A stretch of DNA of 64,000 nucleotides from Physcomitrium patens (Eukaryota > Streptophyta > Bryopsida > Funariales > Funariaceae): the NCBI RefSeq assembly GCF_000002425.4, contig NC_037257.1:9055524-9119523 (forward strand), read 5' to 3'. The position numbers and the translations under genes are program-made. Of this stretch, positions 1 to 11,178 are shown in pieces. The stretch's first letter is position 1. Every line of letters begins with the position of its first letter. The notes under the pieces were generated by a model. The model had not been told where the DNA came from, did not search any database, and was given only the letters and a program-made list of their open reading frames with translations.

Positions 1-1
1 T

Positions 2-445
2 GAGGCGCCTAGAGGGATTCCCAGGATCAATTCTGGCAGCGAGGATCTCTACGCTGAGGTCATAGGTGAATTTTCGGCGGGCAGTTTGGTAGAGGATCCA
101 GACCGTGAGGCATTTCAGTCACCATGTGTCGATGGCAAGAACTCTCGTATTGTCGCTGGCTTTGCTCACGTTTTCCCAAATTACTCGACCTACCTTGCGA
201 AACCAGGCTTGTATATGGAGGCTCTTCATATCAGGAAACCTTACAGAAGGATGGGATTGGGCACGATGTTTCTCAAGAAAATTGCCAAGGAGGCTGTGAA
301 GCTAGGGATGGAGAGGATAGAATGGTGTTTGCTGCATTCCAACCAGCCTGCCATTAATTTTTATGAAGGCAACGGTGGAAGGATCAAACCTGGGTTTCGG
401 AAGTGTGCCATCGATGGCGAAGCCTTCAACAGTTGCGAACCATAG
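2..445 (+). CDS. GNAT-family N-acetyltransferase, 3' part (5' end outside window)
   Basis: The frame is open from the window edge to the TAG at 443-445, so the start codon, and possibly earlier exons, lie off the left side; no in-window start is proposed. The visible 147 residues cover the core of a GNAT acetyltransferase, a family that moves an acetyl group from acetyl-CoA to an amine. A strand with GLYMEALHIR is followed by the acetyl-CoA loop RRMGLG (the R/Q-x-x-G-x-G/A motif), a helix FLKKIAKEAVKLGM, then the strand IEWCLL and the helix with N-x-PAINFYEGNGG, which is typical of the C-terminal half. The GLY-x-E-x-L-x-(V/I)R pattern and the final NxxAxxFY motif are most like the spermidine/diamine acetyltransferase (SSAT-like) branch, but the substrate cannot be fixed from this part. 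The base composition is gene-like, unlike the AT-rich DNA after 1000. The family call is firm; the substrate is inference. Confidence 0.78.
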   Translation, partial: EAPRGIPRINSGSEDLYAEVIGEFSAGSLVEDPDREAFQSPCVDGKNSRIVAGFAHVFPNYSTYLAKPGLYMEALHIRKPYRRMGLGTMFLKKIAKEAVKLGMERIEWCLLHSNQPAINFYEGNGGRIKPGFRKCAIDGEAFNSCEP

Positions 446-2400
446 CGTCAAGATCACCTCTTGCATCGAAAATAAAAGGCACTTGAAGTCGTCGTCGTTA
501 GAGAAAGATTTTAGAAAATGCTTCCTGAAACTTTTCTTTGTGGATGCTTGAGCTGTTTTCCTTGTAAAGCATTATTTGAAGATTGTTTTTCAGAGTTTTT
601 GCAATTAGAGTGCCAGGACAGCTAGCATGCGTCTCATGCATTGTTGGCTTTTGGAATTGGTAGTTGTAGATAGTAAATTGATTCTCTTTTAGAGTTAGTG
701 TTCACTTCGCTACAGATTAGTTACATAAGTTTCATTGGTCAACACTCCGTCAGCGATGAATAGATTAATATTTTTTTGCTTTAGTTAAGTGAGTGCTTCG
801 GCACATCTTTACTCGCAACGTTCCAATTGTTGGCAAAACTTCGATAAACACCGTGATATCCGTTTCGTTATCCTTTTTGTTAATGAATAGCTGTTTTGCA
901 TCTACGTATTGTGGGTCTTTTCCTGAACAAGTGATATCAGTGACGTCGAGAAGCACCATCTGCAATCCTGTTTAGAAAGCGGGTGAGGGAACCGGTTTCT
1001 CTGCAATTAATCCAGTTTGTTTGTGCTAAAACATCAACAAATAGATCGATAAGCAAACCAGAACCTGTTTCTTTCCAAGATGTGGTTTCTCTGCAGTTGA
1101 TGTGTTAGAGCACCCTGAATCTTGCTGCAAAAAATATGCTGTATTAAACACATTGTTTCTCATCAAATATCTGATTAAAAAAAAAAGTACATGTATACTT
1201 TGAGGATCATTATTCTTATTGAGATATTATTAATATTGATAGATAACATCAAAGAAAAGCTTCAATAGTGAAAGTTTCATAGTAAATGTATTAAAATTTT
1301 ACCATAATTGTTTTAATGATAAGTGAATGTTGATTTAAACTTTTATTATTGCCAACTAAATTTATTTGGTTTTTTTGTAATTATACAAATATATATATAT
1401 ATATATTGAATGAAGTTTAGATAAGAAAGTAGATCCAAATATTATTATATAAGTAAAAAAATCTCATCTAAAAATAAAGAAATTAATTCTTTTCCCACAA
1501 TCAAACCACCAACATTTTTCTATACATTAGCTCTTTTTACTCTTCATATCCAACAAGTTTAAATAATTAAATAATTATATATAATGAATCAAATAATTAT
1601 ATATATATATATATAAATACCTTCATAATAATAAATAATAAATTGAAATTTTTCTAAAACTTGATACAAAATTATGATTTGTTTATCAATTTGAAGATAA
1701 AATAAATAAACTATCAATTATATAAGAATATCAAAAGATATATTATAATTTTCTTAAATAGAATCTTTAGTAAATATAAAATCTACTGAAAATCCATGAT
1801 AATAATGGATATAAAAAAAATTGGTTACTTTTTTACTTATGATAGTTCTTAGTTCTTATTTTAAGATTTTTTTAAAATTTCCTCAAAAAGAATAATTATC
1901 TAAATAAGTCTTCATAAATAACATACATAATATAAAATATCTTTTAACAACTAAACATAAACAAGAATATCTATTCTATCTTATATACATGTTAAATACG
2001 TTATACTTTTATTGAACTTTATCTAGTCCTTATAATCAAACTTCTTTATGAATATATTTATTATTTAAATATCACTCAATTTGTATACTTCAATACATTA
2101 TATGGTGAGATTATAATTTGTAATTGCACATCTTATGGTATAGTTTGATCGACTGTCAAATATTCCATGAGATATTTCTGTAGAACTCTTCTATCTCTCC
2201 ACTTATTAAAGATCCATTTGTAATTATTACAAATACAACTGTCTAAATTATATAGATTGGATACGAAGTCCAATCATTTCATTTGTAAATAACTTCTATT
2301 ACATTCTCGTGTTTGCACTTGTCACTATGCACTGAAGCAACTATAATCGCGTTCTGGAGTTCACACTAACTTTATATATACTCATCTTCAGTTCTCATGT
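446..2400. other. 3' flank of the acetyltransferase gene, then AT-rich spacer
   Basis: Positions 446 to about 1130 have mixed composition and probably include the 3' UTR of the acetyltransferase gene. No reading frame here resembles a known protein. From about 1130 to 2400 the DNA is very AT-rich with (AT)n tracts near 1388-1405 and 1600-1614, and I see no gene. Confidence 0.5.
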
Positions 2401-2686
2401 TATGGATTTCACTCCAACTCCTACCAGTGCATCTTCAACCAAATGGGAATCTCGAAAGAACATTTTCATTACATCGTTCTTTACATTTGCTTTTAAACGA
2501 ACTTTCACATCGACTATGAGGGACATATGGAATTGTGTGATCATGCAATACAAGTATTCACTTCATTTCCATGCAGACTTCACATCAAAGGTCGGCGAGT
2601 GCTCCGTAGTGAAATAATGCAGACAAACAAAAATCATGCCATGTATCCACACGCAGTCGAAATAAAGCCATCCATGAGCATCGTGC
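2401..2686. other. 3' flank of pectin methylesterase copy 1, unique to this copy
   Basis: Moderate-GC DNA that lies downstream of the minus-strand pectin methylesterase and shares no visible similarity with the flank of the second copy. Short open frames are present but none is recognisable. It is probably the remainder of the original 3' flank. Confidence 0.4.
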
Positions 2687-5272
2687 TGGAACGAAAGGTT
2701 CCTCCGCATACCCGTGTTCGGAGCCCACATGCATGACACTACTTCCATTGCAAAACTCACTGCCAGGCATATCAAAACCTCACCTTCTTCTTCTGGACCT
2801 GATCCTTGCTGCCAGGAGTTCGCACTGCGTTTGTCTGTGGCTGCCCCGACAATGCCATGGATTTCTACACTTCCACCCTCCCTCTATCCACACCACTACC
2901 AAGTTCTCATCACTCAAACACATTCCTACCTCTCCGCGGCTACCCACCTGTGTATGCACATCTCACATCTGCCAGAACTAAGCGATCGCCAACTCCCACC
3001 GCACTGCACAGCAACAGTACGCACTCCACTGTGAAAGCACATCCACGCTCCAACGACACAATAAAACCAACCACAGCAACGATCGCATCGCGCTGCTCTG
3101 CTTCTCATTTATTGGAAACAAAGAATGCTTAACATGAATACCAATCTTCACCCCACCCATCTCCAAATAATTATCTTCCTATCTAACCAATCGTTCCACC
3201 CTTCCCACGTACCCATCACCTTCACCTACGCCCACCCTACTCTACACATACGGCAGCCACTGCTTGGCGTCGATGAATCCGTAATCCAAAAACGGCTTCG
3301 CCTGTGCGGCGCTCAGAACCTTCGACCACGGCGCGCGACCTTTCCTGTTCGCTCCGGGACCCGTGCACGCATACTCGGCGTAGAATACCGTCTTCTGCCT
3401 CCTCTTATCATCCCAGTCCTGCCACCCGATCGGACGGATTATGTTCGCCATGTTGCACCTGCAGAACACCACGCGAGAGTGCGTCCCCCAAGCACGTCCC
3501 AGGTAGATAGACCCGCTTCCCCTGATCGTGCATTGGTCGAACACGAAACCCGTCCTCGAAAAGCTCTCCCTCTTCTGAGCTGTGATCGACCCACTCGTGC
3601 CCTTTGCGATTGACTCGATCAGACACTTCTTGTAGATCGACTGCCCATCGCCGAATACAAAATCGATAGACCCCCGAATGTAGCAATCCCTGAAGTAGTG
3701 ACGTCCTTCCTTGTCGTACAACGTGTCCTGCGCTCCCAAAAATGCACATCGGTAGAATGCGCCCTGGTCTCCCTGGATCCGAAGCGCCACCGCCTGCTTC
3801 CCTACAGCGCCGCCCGGTGGAGCGGGTGCAGAGTTCGCGAACGTGCAGTCATAAGCAATGAACCCCTTCGACTCGATCGCAGTAGAAGCACTCTTCGCCG
3901 TTCCTCCCGCCTTCGCAGCTGTATCTCCCCACACCAACGTCGCTTTCCTGCTCTGGCACTGGAACGTGATAAACGGCTTCGTCTTCGGTACCAAGATCTT
4001 CTCCCTGCACCATTCCCAAACAAAAACCACGTCAACTCACCCATCACCGCCAATAACCCCAACACCATCCACTTCTCACCAGCTCTCGTCAAAATACGGG
4101 CCCATGACTTACTTGTAAACGCCGTCAGGAATGTAGATCACAATGCGCTTCGTGTTGCCCTTCGGTACCGCGTTCACAGCCTGCTGAACAGTCCTGTACG
4201 GCCCTTTCTGCTTGTTCACATAAATGGTCTTCCCCTTCGGTGCCGCCTGTGTTGTCATAGTCTCGTCGACGCCCAGAACACTTTGCTGCTGCTTCTTTTC
4301 GTACTCGACGCGGACGGATTCTAGCCACTTATCCCACGACGAATCGCTGTCGCTTCCCTGTCCGGAGAGAGTTCTGAACTCCGCTGCTGACGCGGGCTTC
4401 GCAACCGAACATACGGCGACTAAAATCACCAGTGCCGAGAAAATGCATCTTGACATGCTCCCCATTGCGGGTAGATCAGAAAGATTTCGCCAATGCACTT
4501 CGCAACGCACCACTGTGCTGATCAGACCGAAATTGTGAACCGTGATGTTGGCGCCTGTGCGAAAAATCCCTGAACTACCTCTCGGCACCCTTCGCCTGAT
4601 CCCAGCGAGGAACGAGAAGTGGGAGACTTGCTGCAGTCGAGGGACCGCGAGGGGTTTTAAAGCGAGAAGACCTCACCACGGTCCATAACTGCGAGTTCGT
4701 CGCGAAAGGAGGCGGTAAACCATGTGAGAGAGCCCAAATATAGAGCTGCATACTTTTTCTGAGACATTCGTTTCACAATAGCCTCCACCAAACAAACACT
4801 TCCGTGCCAGAATATTTCGGCTCAACAATCTACCTGAGATGAAACCCAATGATAGTAACTGCGAGCTCAGATAACCTCAGGTGGCATCTCGGAATCCTTG
4901 CACTGCTTCTCAACAAAAACAGCGCTCCAGGGGTAGGATTCACCTGGGCCCACCAAGCATCGAGCGTGAGGCACTGAGATGGACCTTCGTTGGAAATGCA
5001 TAGTAAAATGGGATGGTGTCATTTAACGGTTCTGAGAGCTTCGACATGATGCTTGGTGCAGGAGATTAGTTCGACATATGCCGTGGAATCACATCCTGAT
5101 GAGATTTTGTGATCATGGACACAGCAAAGCACGTTGTGAATGCACCCCTGAAGTGGTCATGCTCACTGCTTTTCGACGAGTGCAGACTTCAGTGTCTTGG
5201 TTTAGAATAAAAACAAAGAGGACAGTCAATGCTAACAATCAAGCAACCCCTCCATTTGACTGTCGAATTCAA
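2687..5272 (-). repeat. Inverted duplication, arm 1 (pectin methylesterase locus)
   Basis: This arm is the reverse complement of 38904-41508. From 2736 to 5272 every stretch I compared matches base for base, and the positions keep a constant sum of 44176, so there are no net indels over 2,537 bp. The arm holds the whole gene, about 800 bp upstream of the start codon and about 500 bp downstream. Beyond 2736 the similarity continues for about 50 bp but with three substitutions and a 19-bp length difference, and it ends near 2687. At 5272 it stops abruptly: this side continues into GC-rich DNA, whereas the other arm continues into AT-rich DNA, which suggests that this arm is the ancestral location. 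Confidence 0.95.
3242..4465 (-). CDS. Pectin methylesterase (pectinesterase, CE8), copy 1, two exons
   Basis: Exon 1 is 4465-4113, the intron is 4112-4005 (108 bp, GT...AG: GTAAGT donor, TGCAG acceptor) and exon 2 is 4004-3242, giving 371 residues. The enzyme removes methyl esters from homogalacturonan in the cell wall. A signal peptide is visible (MGSMSRC, a hydrophobic core to about residue 20, then PASA), so it should be secreted. The mature protein has the CE8 beta-helix landmarks in order: TIYVNKQKGPYRTVQQAVNAV, PDGVYKEKI across the splice junction, QAVALRI, GAQDTLYD (first catalytic Asp), SIDFVFGDG (second catalytic Asp) and LGRAWG (substrate-binding Arg; usually LGRPWG). There is no N-terminal PMEI-type pro-domain, so it is a short type II enzyme. 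I chose the ATG at 4465 because it starts the signal peptide and the longer upstream frame has no ATG. The predicted protein is identical to that of the copy at 39711. Confidence 0.93.
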
Positions 5273-5890
5273 TTGCATCGGCGGTTTCTCAGGGGTTCAT
5301 CTCATCTTTCCGTCCACGGAGTCTCAAGTACAGAATTCAACGCCTTTCACGCGTTGTAGCTTCGATTTGCCACTTTGCACCATGCCGACGGACCGTCAGT
5401 AACTGCACCTGAGCTTCTTCGAAATTGAGTTTGCTGGTACCACTTCGGGGAAATTGGTAACTGCTAGGCGACTACAACGTCAACCTGCCGAGTCCGCGTT
5501 GCACCAGCACGAGGCGCGGTGACAAGACTGCGCCCGGTGCATTGCATATGGCAGCGAAGTGATTTTTCGGGTTGGTTCGGGGCTTGAGACTCAACTACTA
5601 ATTTTAGGAACAGCTGTCTGACGAACTCATCTAGTCCAGAATTGCATCTGTTCCACGTTTTGCGCTCCAGCTGCGCACATCTAGGCACTTTCAGGTGCTG
5701 TGCTCCATCGGCGTAATCGGAAGCCAGCGTCAGGTTCCAGCTTGCAGAGGCGGCAGTCATCCTTTGCACGAGGAGCTGTTTTCGTCACTGTCGCCACCTC
5801 CGAACCATGGTGAACGTGGGGTGCCAAGTAGGAGGGGCACGATTCCACCCAGTAAATGTCCCAGCTCACGATTTTTTTGTTATTTGTTTT
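5273..5890. other. GC-rich upstream flank of pectin methylesterase copy 1
   Basis: This GC-rich stretch continues the 5' side of the minus-strand gene beyond the duplicated arm. Short open frames exist on both strands but none resembles a known protein. It changes sharply to AT-rich DNA near 5870-5890 at a T-rich run. It may be distal promoter or the edge of the original gene island. Confidence 0.4.
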
Positions 5891-6579
5891 TGTTTTTGTT
5901 TTTTTTTTTTACTGTAATTCGAACAAGTACGGAGTATAGCCACCTGGGTATAACTGACATCTTATCTCTTAAAATCTTAATACCAAAGAGATGGAATAAG
6001 CATTCTTAGGAAAGTAGCTACCAACTATTATTTAGACTATTGTGTAATATCAAGCCACATTGTGCTGTTCTGAGAATTCTATTTAATTGGCTTGACCGTT
6101 CTAGTACCAAGATGGTGTTTTTCCTTTCATGACTTGTCCCATCTCAAGAGGAGGATATTGTCCTACTCATTGAATTATTGATCTATATCATGCTTCTTAT
6201 ACAGATGTTATTCTATGTTTCTTGTTTAGTTGTTCTTTTTTAATCTAAATGGACCATAAGCAAAATTCTTTAAATGGAGACCGAATTTGCAAAAACATTT
6301 AAATTATTGGAGAGGGTTTATTACAAAGATAGTTTATTTCAAAGAAAAAGCTTACAACTATCTCATATTTGAAGATTTGATGTTAGTAAGTATAATATAG
6401 AGGTAGTTTATTCCAAATTTTATGTGCTTGCTCATACTTCTAAAATCCATATAAAATGGTTTCAAGTTTTAGAAGAAAGCACAAGATACAATAAATATTA
6501 ATAAAATGGACAAGTTTATCTTCTTTATATCATGAGCCTTAATCATAAAAAAATGCTAAAAAGAATATACTTTCTTGAG
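5891..6579. other. AT-rich spacer, nothing recognised
   Basis: No gene, repeat edge or recognisable mobile-element part was seen in this stretch. Confidence 0.4.
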
Positions 6580-6663
6580 ACACACAATAGATAAAAGTAG
6601 ACAAATTAAAGCTAAATATAAGACAAAAATTAGAATGGTTGTTGCCAATTACAAAGTAGCTAC

Positions 6664-6699
<36 letters not shown>

Positions 6700-6960
6700 T
6701 AACTTGTAACGCAAGTTTCTCCTATATGCAATACATGATCAACTTGTTGATTAAGTTTTTAATCTATTAATCATTTAAAAATACTCATTAAATAAACTCT
6801 GCATGTACAAGACTTTTAAGAAGCTTTTTTTGTGAGACATTATTAAATTTATGTATTTTTATTTTTTTATAATTCTTTTTATCTTCCTAATTACTAATAC
6901 CAACGTTGATGTCCATGATACTATATATTCACTACCACATCTTTGTGCCACAAAAGCCAA
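6580..6960 (-). mobile_element. Old chromovirus LTR fossil (same family as the LTRs at 47670 and 62595)
   Basis: In reverse complement this stretch follows the old LTR family also seen at 47670, 53975, 55425 and 62595. Shared landmarks include AGAATGGTTGTTGCCAA (AGAATGGCTATTGCCAA in the other copies), the stretch around TTGATTAAGTTTTTAATCTATTAATCA, and the TATTTTTATT...TTATCT run that marks the outer LTR end. It is strongly diverged and AT-enriched, hence old. An (AT)15 microsatellite at 6667-6696 lies inside it. Confidence 0.6.
6667..6696. repeat. (AT)15 microsatellite
   Basis: Uninterrupted AT dinucleotides inside the old LTR fossil. Confidence 0.95.
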
Positions 6961-9627
6961 ATAAATATGGTATTTTTTTGGATGCAAGATTTGAAGTAAA
7001 TGTCATTCTATTTAAATGGAAAGTCTTCTTCAAGTACAAAGTTTATTTGTAGGCAACAAGGATAATTGATGGAAATTCTTTTGTAGAATTGTTTGCCTAA
7101 ATTTTACAAAGTGAGTTATGAATTTTTCCTTTATAGTCCAAAAATAAGTTTAAGAATCAAAATTTAATCTATAAAGTATAAAAGATATCATTATTATTAA
7201 TTCTTTTTTATATTAGAATTAGTTTGATTCTATTTTAATATAAAATTAAAATAAATAGATTATTTAAATAAATATTATTTGACTAATATTACCTTAGAAT
7301 TTTAAATTTTCTTGATTAGATGAGAGTGCATTATTATATTTTAAAATTCTTATTTAAATACTTCCTTAAAACAAAATTACTTTAAATTTCAATATAAAAC
7401 AATTTATTTGTCTTTGCCATCTGTTCATATTAGGTTAGAAGTTAAAATACTACCAAAGATAATTGGTTTTTTTTTTTAAATATATGAACCTACGCAATTC
7501 TTAGCATTAAATAAGGTGTTTCCTTATTAGAATTTTGTTTTTAATATTTAGAGAAATAATAATGAAGTTTGCTCTATCTGTTGCTAATTCTTGACACCAT
7601 CATTTTATACTCTAATAATGTTTTGTCATAGGAATAAGGTTGCAAAGGTGTTATAAATAGTTTTTATAATCCTTTAAAGGACATTTCAGTATATAAATTC
7701 GACTTATTAAGATTTTACAACTCACCAATTTCTTTCTTGTGTTTTCTACATAGAATCATGCCAATCCTGAGACAAGTGTGCAATTCCTTGAATATGCATT
7801 TATGCCTCATGTTTTACTTCAAATCAAACTTTATTATGAACTAAAACATATATTAATAATAAAAGAATAATATAAGAAATAAAACAAATTCTAATGTAGG
7901 TGTATTAGAATTAAATTAAAATTATTTTTATGTAAGGTAAAAAGTTATAAAAACATCTAACATGATCTTCTTTTGATATAAAATAATCTTAAAATAAGAA
8001 TTATCTAAAATAAGAAATTTTTATCAAATATAGAATTATCTTATTTATCTTAAATGAAATTGATATTTGTGAAGAGTTATTTTATGAATATTACTACTAA
8101 TTGTTCTACTTACATTGAGGTTTTATAATTTTGTGATCTGTTTTACAGATTCCTTAAACATGAGTCATTCTTCTTCACTTTATTTCATATTTATTATAAC
8201 AAATGGAATCTCTCAAATAAAATAATTTTCTAACCATGTTCACAAAAAAATTGTATTTTTAACCACATGAGTTTCCTATTTTTTCCTAATTCAGAATAAT
8301 TATTAAAAGCTGAATTTGGTTTTTTATTAAATAACTCTGTTGTGTAGGAACACTGGCAGCTATTATATAGATAGTAATATCGATAATCATGGCAGTATTT
8401 TAGCCTTTAATTTATGATTTTGCAAAAAAAATATTACAATACAGTTAGAAGAACTAAAAACTTTACGGATTTATAATTTTGCGTTTGAATCTTTGTGAAT
8501 ACAAATTCAAGTATGTTTTATCTGACCTATAATACAATGTTTGCAGAAATAGTTTAAAATTTTTTCAAATCATATTTTTTGAGTAAAATTAAACTATTAG
8601 TATTTTATTAACTAAAAATTTATTTTAAAAAAACATCGTGATTTTTTAATTTTAATAAATTACATTAAATTTTTTTTTAAAAAATCTTCTTTCCATCTCA
8701 TGTTTAAATTCCAATGAGAATACATGTAGAAAATTTACATTTAATTAACATAATTACATATATTTAATCATCTTAAAAAATTAATTCATTTCCATTTTCA
8801 TCAAACGTTTCAAGTATGATTTTTAAAATATTTAATATATAATATTTTATTTCAAACCATCAACAAGAAATGATTTATAATATTATTGATATTTTTAAAT
8901 ATTATTAATTGATATACTTAGTTACATAATTATATTAATTTATTAAATATTATAACTTCAATTATTTATGTAATTTAAATGATATTGCTTTTATTTGTCA
9001 CAATTATAATTTTTAAAAAAACATTGAATTTAAAGTAATTATCAATCTAATGAAAAGCAGTAGATTTCGAAGTAAAAAAAAAAGGTTTTAAAGTAAAGAA
9101 ACAAAATGAAAAAAAGTTAAAAAATAAAAAATCCTAATATTTTTTATTTTGTTTTTATTTTTAATTAATTGTGTGGATAAAATAATTACTAGAATACTCT
9201 TTAAACTATCAAAGTTATTTAAGAAAATATAAATTTTTCTTTTATGTTTTACTACAAAAATATTTTTATGATTTAATTAATTTGAGTATTATACAAAATA
9301 AATATACAAGATATTTAAGTATTATTTACTATTATAATATTAATATACACTATTTTTTTATTGCACACATAATTCAAATTTTCTTAATTTTTTATTATGA
9401 TATATGTCATTAAAACTTAATTAATTTTAAAATTTTATAATATGATTTTAAAATATTTTTTATTTAAAATATGTGGACAATTAAGTGAAAAGTCTATAAC
9501 TTCAAATAAGTACTCTAAATTTTTAAAGATATTTTGGAACGTCTTTAGAGAAGACTTTCAATGCAAATTTACAAATAATAATAGTACAATAATTCACATT
9601 GGTTATAATTATCAAAGACATGAATTA

Positions 9628-9663
<36 letters not shown>

Positions 9664-9669
9664 TAAAAC
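6961..9669. other. AT-rich spacer with no recognised gene
   Basis: Very AT-rich throughout. The only notable simple feature is a run of 29 A at 9633-9661, directly before the old LTR fossil that starts near 9670. The open frame that ends in this A-run is only a product of the low complexity. The stretch may include further decayed internal sequence of the old chromovirus family, but I could not support any domain. Confidence 0.4.
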
Positions 9670-10698
9670 ACTCTTTTTCAAACTCAAGAACAATAAATAT
9701 TCACTCTAGAAATAATATAGTATTAAGACTAGAATGGCTATTGCCAAAAACAAGAAGAGTATAGATTCTTGAAACAAGACTAAGAACATGTAGAATAGAT
9801 ATTAGTTCGTTTTTGTAAGATATTGGTAAAATAGACTAATAGTCCATAGAATAGTCAGTTCAAGAGGATAGATGATTGATTTAGTTATTAAAAGCGGTTA
9901 GTTATGGGATTACGGTTAGAATCTGGAAATCATGAGCAATTATATAGGAGTTGTAGAAGTTTGTTGGGATGCCAGATTGTGATAGTCATGAGCCGAGGTA
10001 AGCTTGGTTCTACCTCTTTGTCTCTTTGTTTTTTTTTATTATTGAAGAGTAATGGATAGTTTTTGAATACTGAGAGGTGAGTCTGTAGAATAAATCAGAG
10101 ATTGATTTATGAGTTATTGATTATGTAATTGGAGTATTGAGTGATTGAATTATATGAGGAGTTATTAGAAGATTATGACTATTGTTTATTGAGAGCTATG
10201 TGTGTTTCGACAAAGGAAGTTTGTGATTACAAAAATTATGTGAATTCAGATTGTTGGAATGAAGTCTATTATTCTTCGTGTTGGATGGAAATTATTATGT
10301 TTTGAGCGGTATTTTGAGAGTGCAGAGTTGCACACTATTGTTATCAGTTGATGAAGGAGTATTGTTACTGTGAGAAAGCATTGTAGTGTTTCTTAGTATT
10401 TTAGTGGTTCGGAATACAGTTAATTGTGTGCTCCTAACAAGTAAAACTCATACACTTAGTCTTTTCCTGTGTTCGAATTCTCCTATACAAGTTTATTTTG
10501 AAAGGAATTGTAGAATAAGTAAAACGACAATCATAGAACAAAAAAGGCATTGATAAGAATGATGAAGGCTTCACTTTTGCTTCTAAATATACTATCAAAC
10601 TAGAAACCATGTCACTACATTCTATAGAATCTTTGACATGTGTCCAAATTACAAGACACATGTTTTAACTTGTAAGGCTAGTTTCTTATATGTGTGCT
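9670..10698 (-). mobile_element. Old chromovirus LTR fossil, left part; target of later insertions
   Basis: Positions 9715-9785 and 10540-10698 match the reverse complement of the old LTR family (for example AGAATGGCTATTGCCAA near 9731, CACTACATTCTATAGAATC near 10612 and ACACATGTTTTAACTTG near 10655). The match resumes in register at 31084-31290, on the far side of the 20.4-kb chromovirus nest. This LTR was therefore already present when the nest arrived. The stretch from about 9789 to 10439 is foreign to the family and is listed separately. Confidence 0.7.
9789..10439 (+). mobile_element. Possible solo LTR of an unidentified retrotransposon
   Basis: This roughly 640-bp block of less AT-rich DNA interrupts the old LTR fossil. 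It has no coding capacity, contains a TATA-like AATTATATAGG near 9939 and ends in CTCCTAACA, a common type of LTR terminus. I could not find a convincing target-site duplication, and the left edge is uncertain (9789 or 9800), so the call is tentative. Confidence 0.3.
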
Positions 10699-11025
10699 TA
10701 TCACAAACATAGAAATACAGGCTCGAGATCTAACAAGAAGTTCAAGAAGAACTGGCAAGAACTAGATTAATCAGATGAATACAAGAACAATACCAAAGAG
10801 GTGAGATAGAGCTCCAAGATATGTGTTGTCGAGACTGAAGAACTCTTCAAACTCGATTCCAATATATACTCCTATTTAAGAAGCTTCTCAAACAACTTCC
10901 ATCAACTAGGAAGCTTCTCAAGGAACTTCCATCAACTAGGAAGCTTCTAGAAGGTTCTAGAGACTTGCTTCTAGAAGGTTCTAGAAACTTGTCTCTAGAA
11001 GATTCTAAAGACTATGTCCCTAACA
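10699..11025 (-). repeat. 3' LTR of the outer chromovirus
   Basis: Reads TGTTAGGGACATAG...GTGATA in its own orientation and is 327 bp long. It is 30 bp longer than its partner at 30787-31083 because a 30-bp block around AACTTCCATCAACTAGGAAG is present twice (about 10874-10940). It contains several TTCTAGAA-type heat-shock motifs near 10945-11005 and the transcript-start motif (reverse complement GTTGTCGAGACT at 10825-10836). Confidence 0.88.
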
Positions 11026-11178
11026 TCACCCCCTCCTTTAGCTTCGAGGTCTCTGAGAAGCAATGTTGTTGTTAATCAATATCAATGCAAGAAAATCAAG
11101 ATCTATTGCATAACGTCTGCTATGAATTCCAACTGTTGTTCATAAGTCAAGTGGTTCATCGGTCCTTGAAGCCAACGG
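11026..11178 (-). mobile_element. Polypurine tract and 3' tail of the outer chromovirus
   Basis: The reverse complement of 11026-11039 is AAAGGAGGGGGTGA, the polypurine tract next to the 3' LTR; it matches AAAGGAGGAGGTGA in the sister copy. The rest corresponds to the end of the small post-pol reading frame of the sister copy (near 25262-25411). The stretch ends where the next element begins at 11179. Confidence 0.8.

Noticed and set aside
793-975. 60-codon frame downstream of the acetyltransferase, with an overlapping frame on the other strand
   Set aside because: No motif, no conserved context and likely within the 3' flank; not supportable as a gene.
3125-4538. Long open frames on the strand opposite to pectin methylesterase copy 1 (up to 208 codons), mirrored at 39638-41051
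   Set aside because: They overlap the clear pectin methylesterase exons, carry no known motif and are expected by chance opposite a GC-rich coding sequence.
2687-5272. Inverted gene arms as terminal repeats of a giant DNA transposon spanning 2687-41508
   Set aside because: The arms carry a complete host gene with promoter, lack a target-site duplication at their outer edges, and the interior is explained by independent retroelement insertions.
9442-9666. 74-codon frame ending in a long lysine run
   Set aside because: The lysines come from an A-run; composition and content are those of AT-rich spacer.
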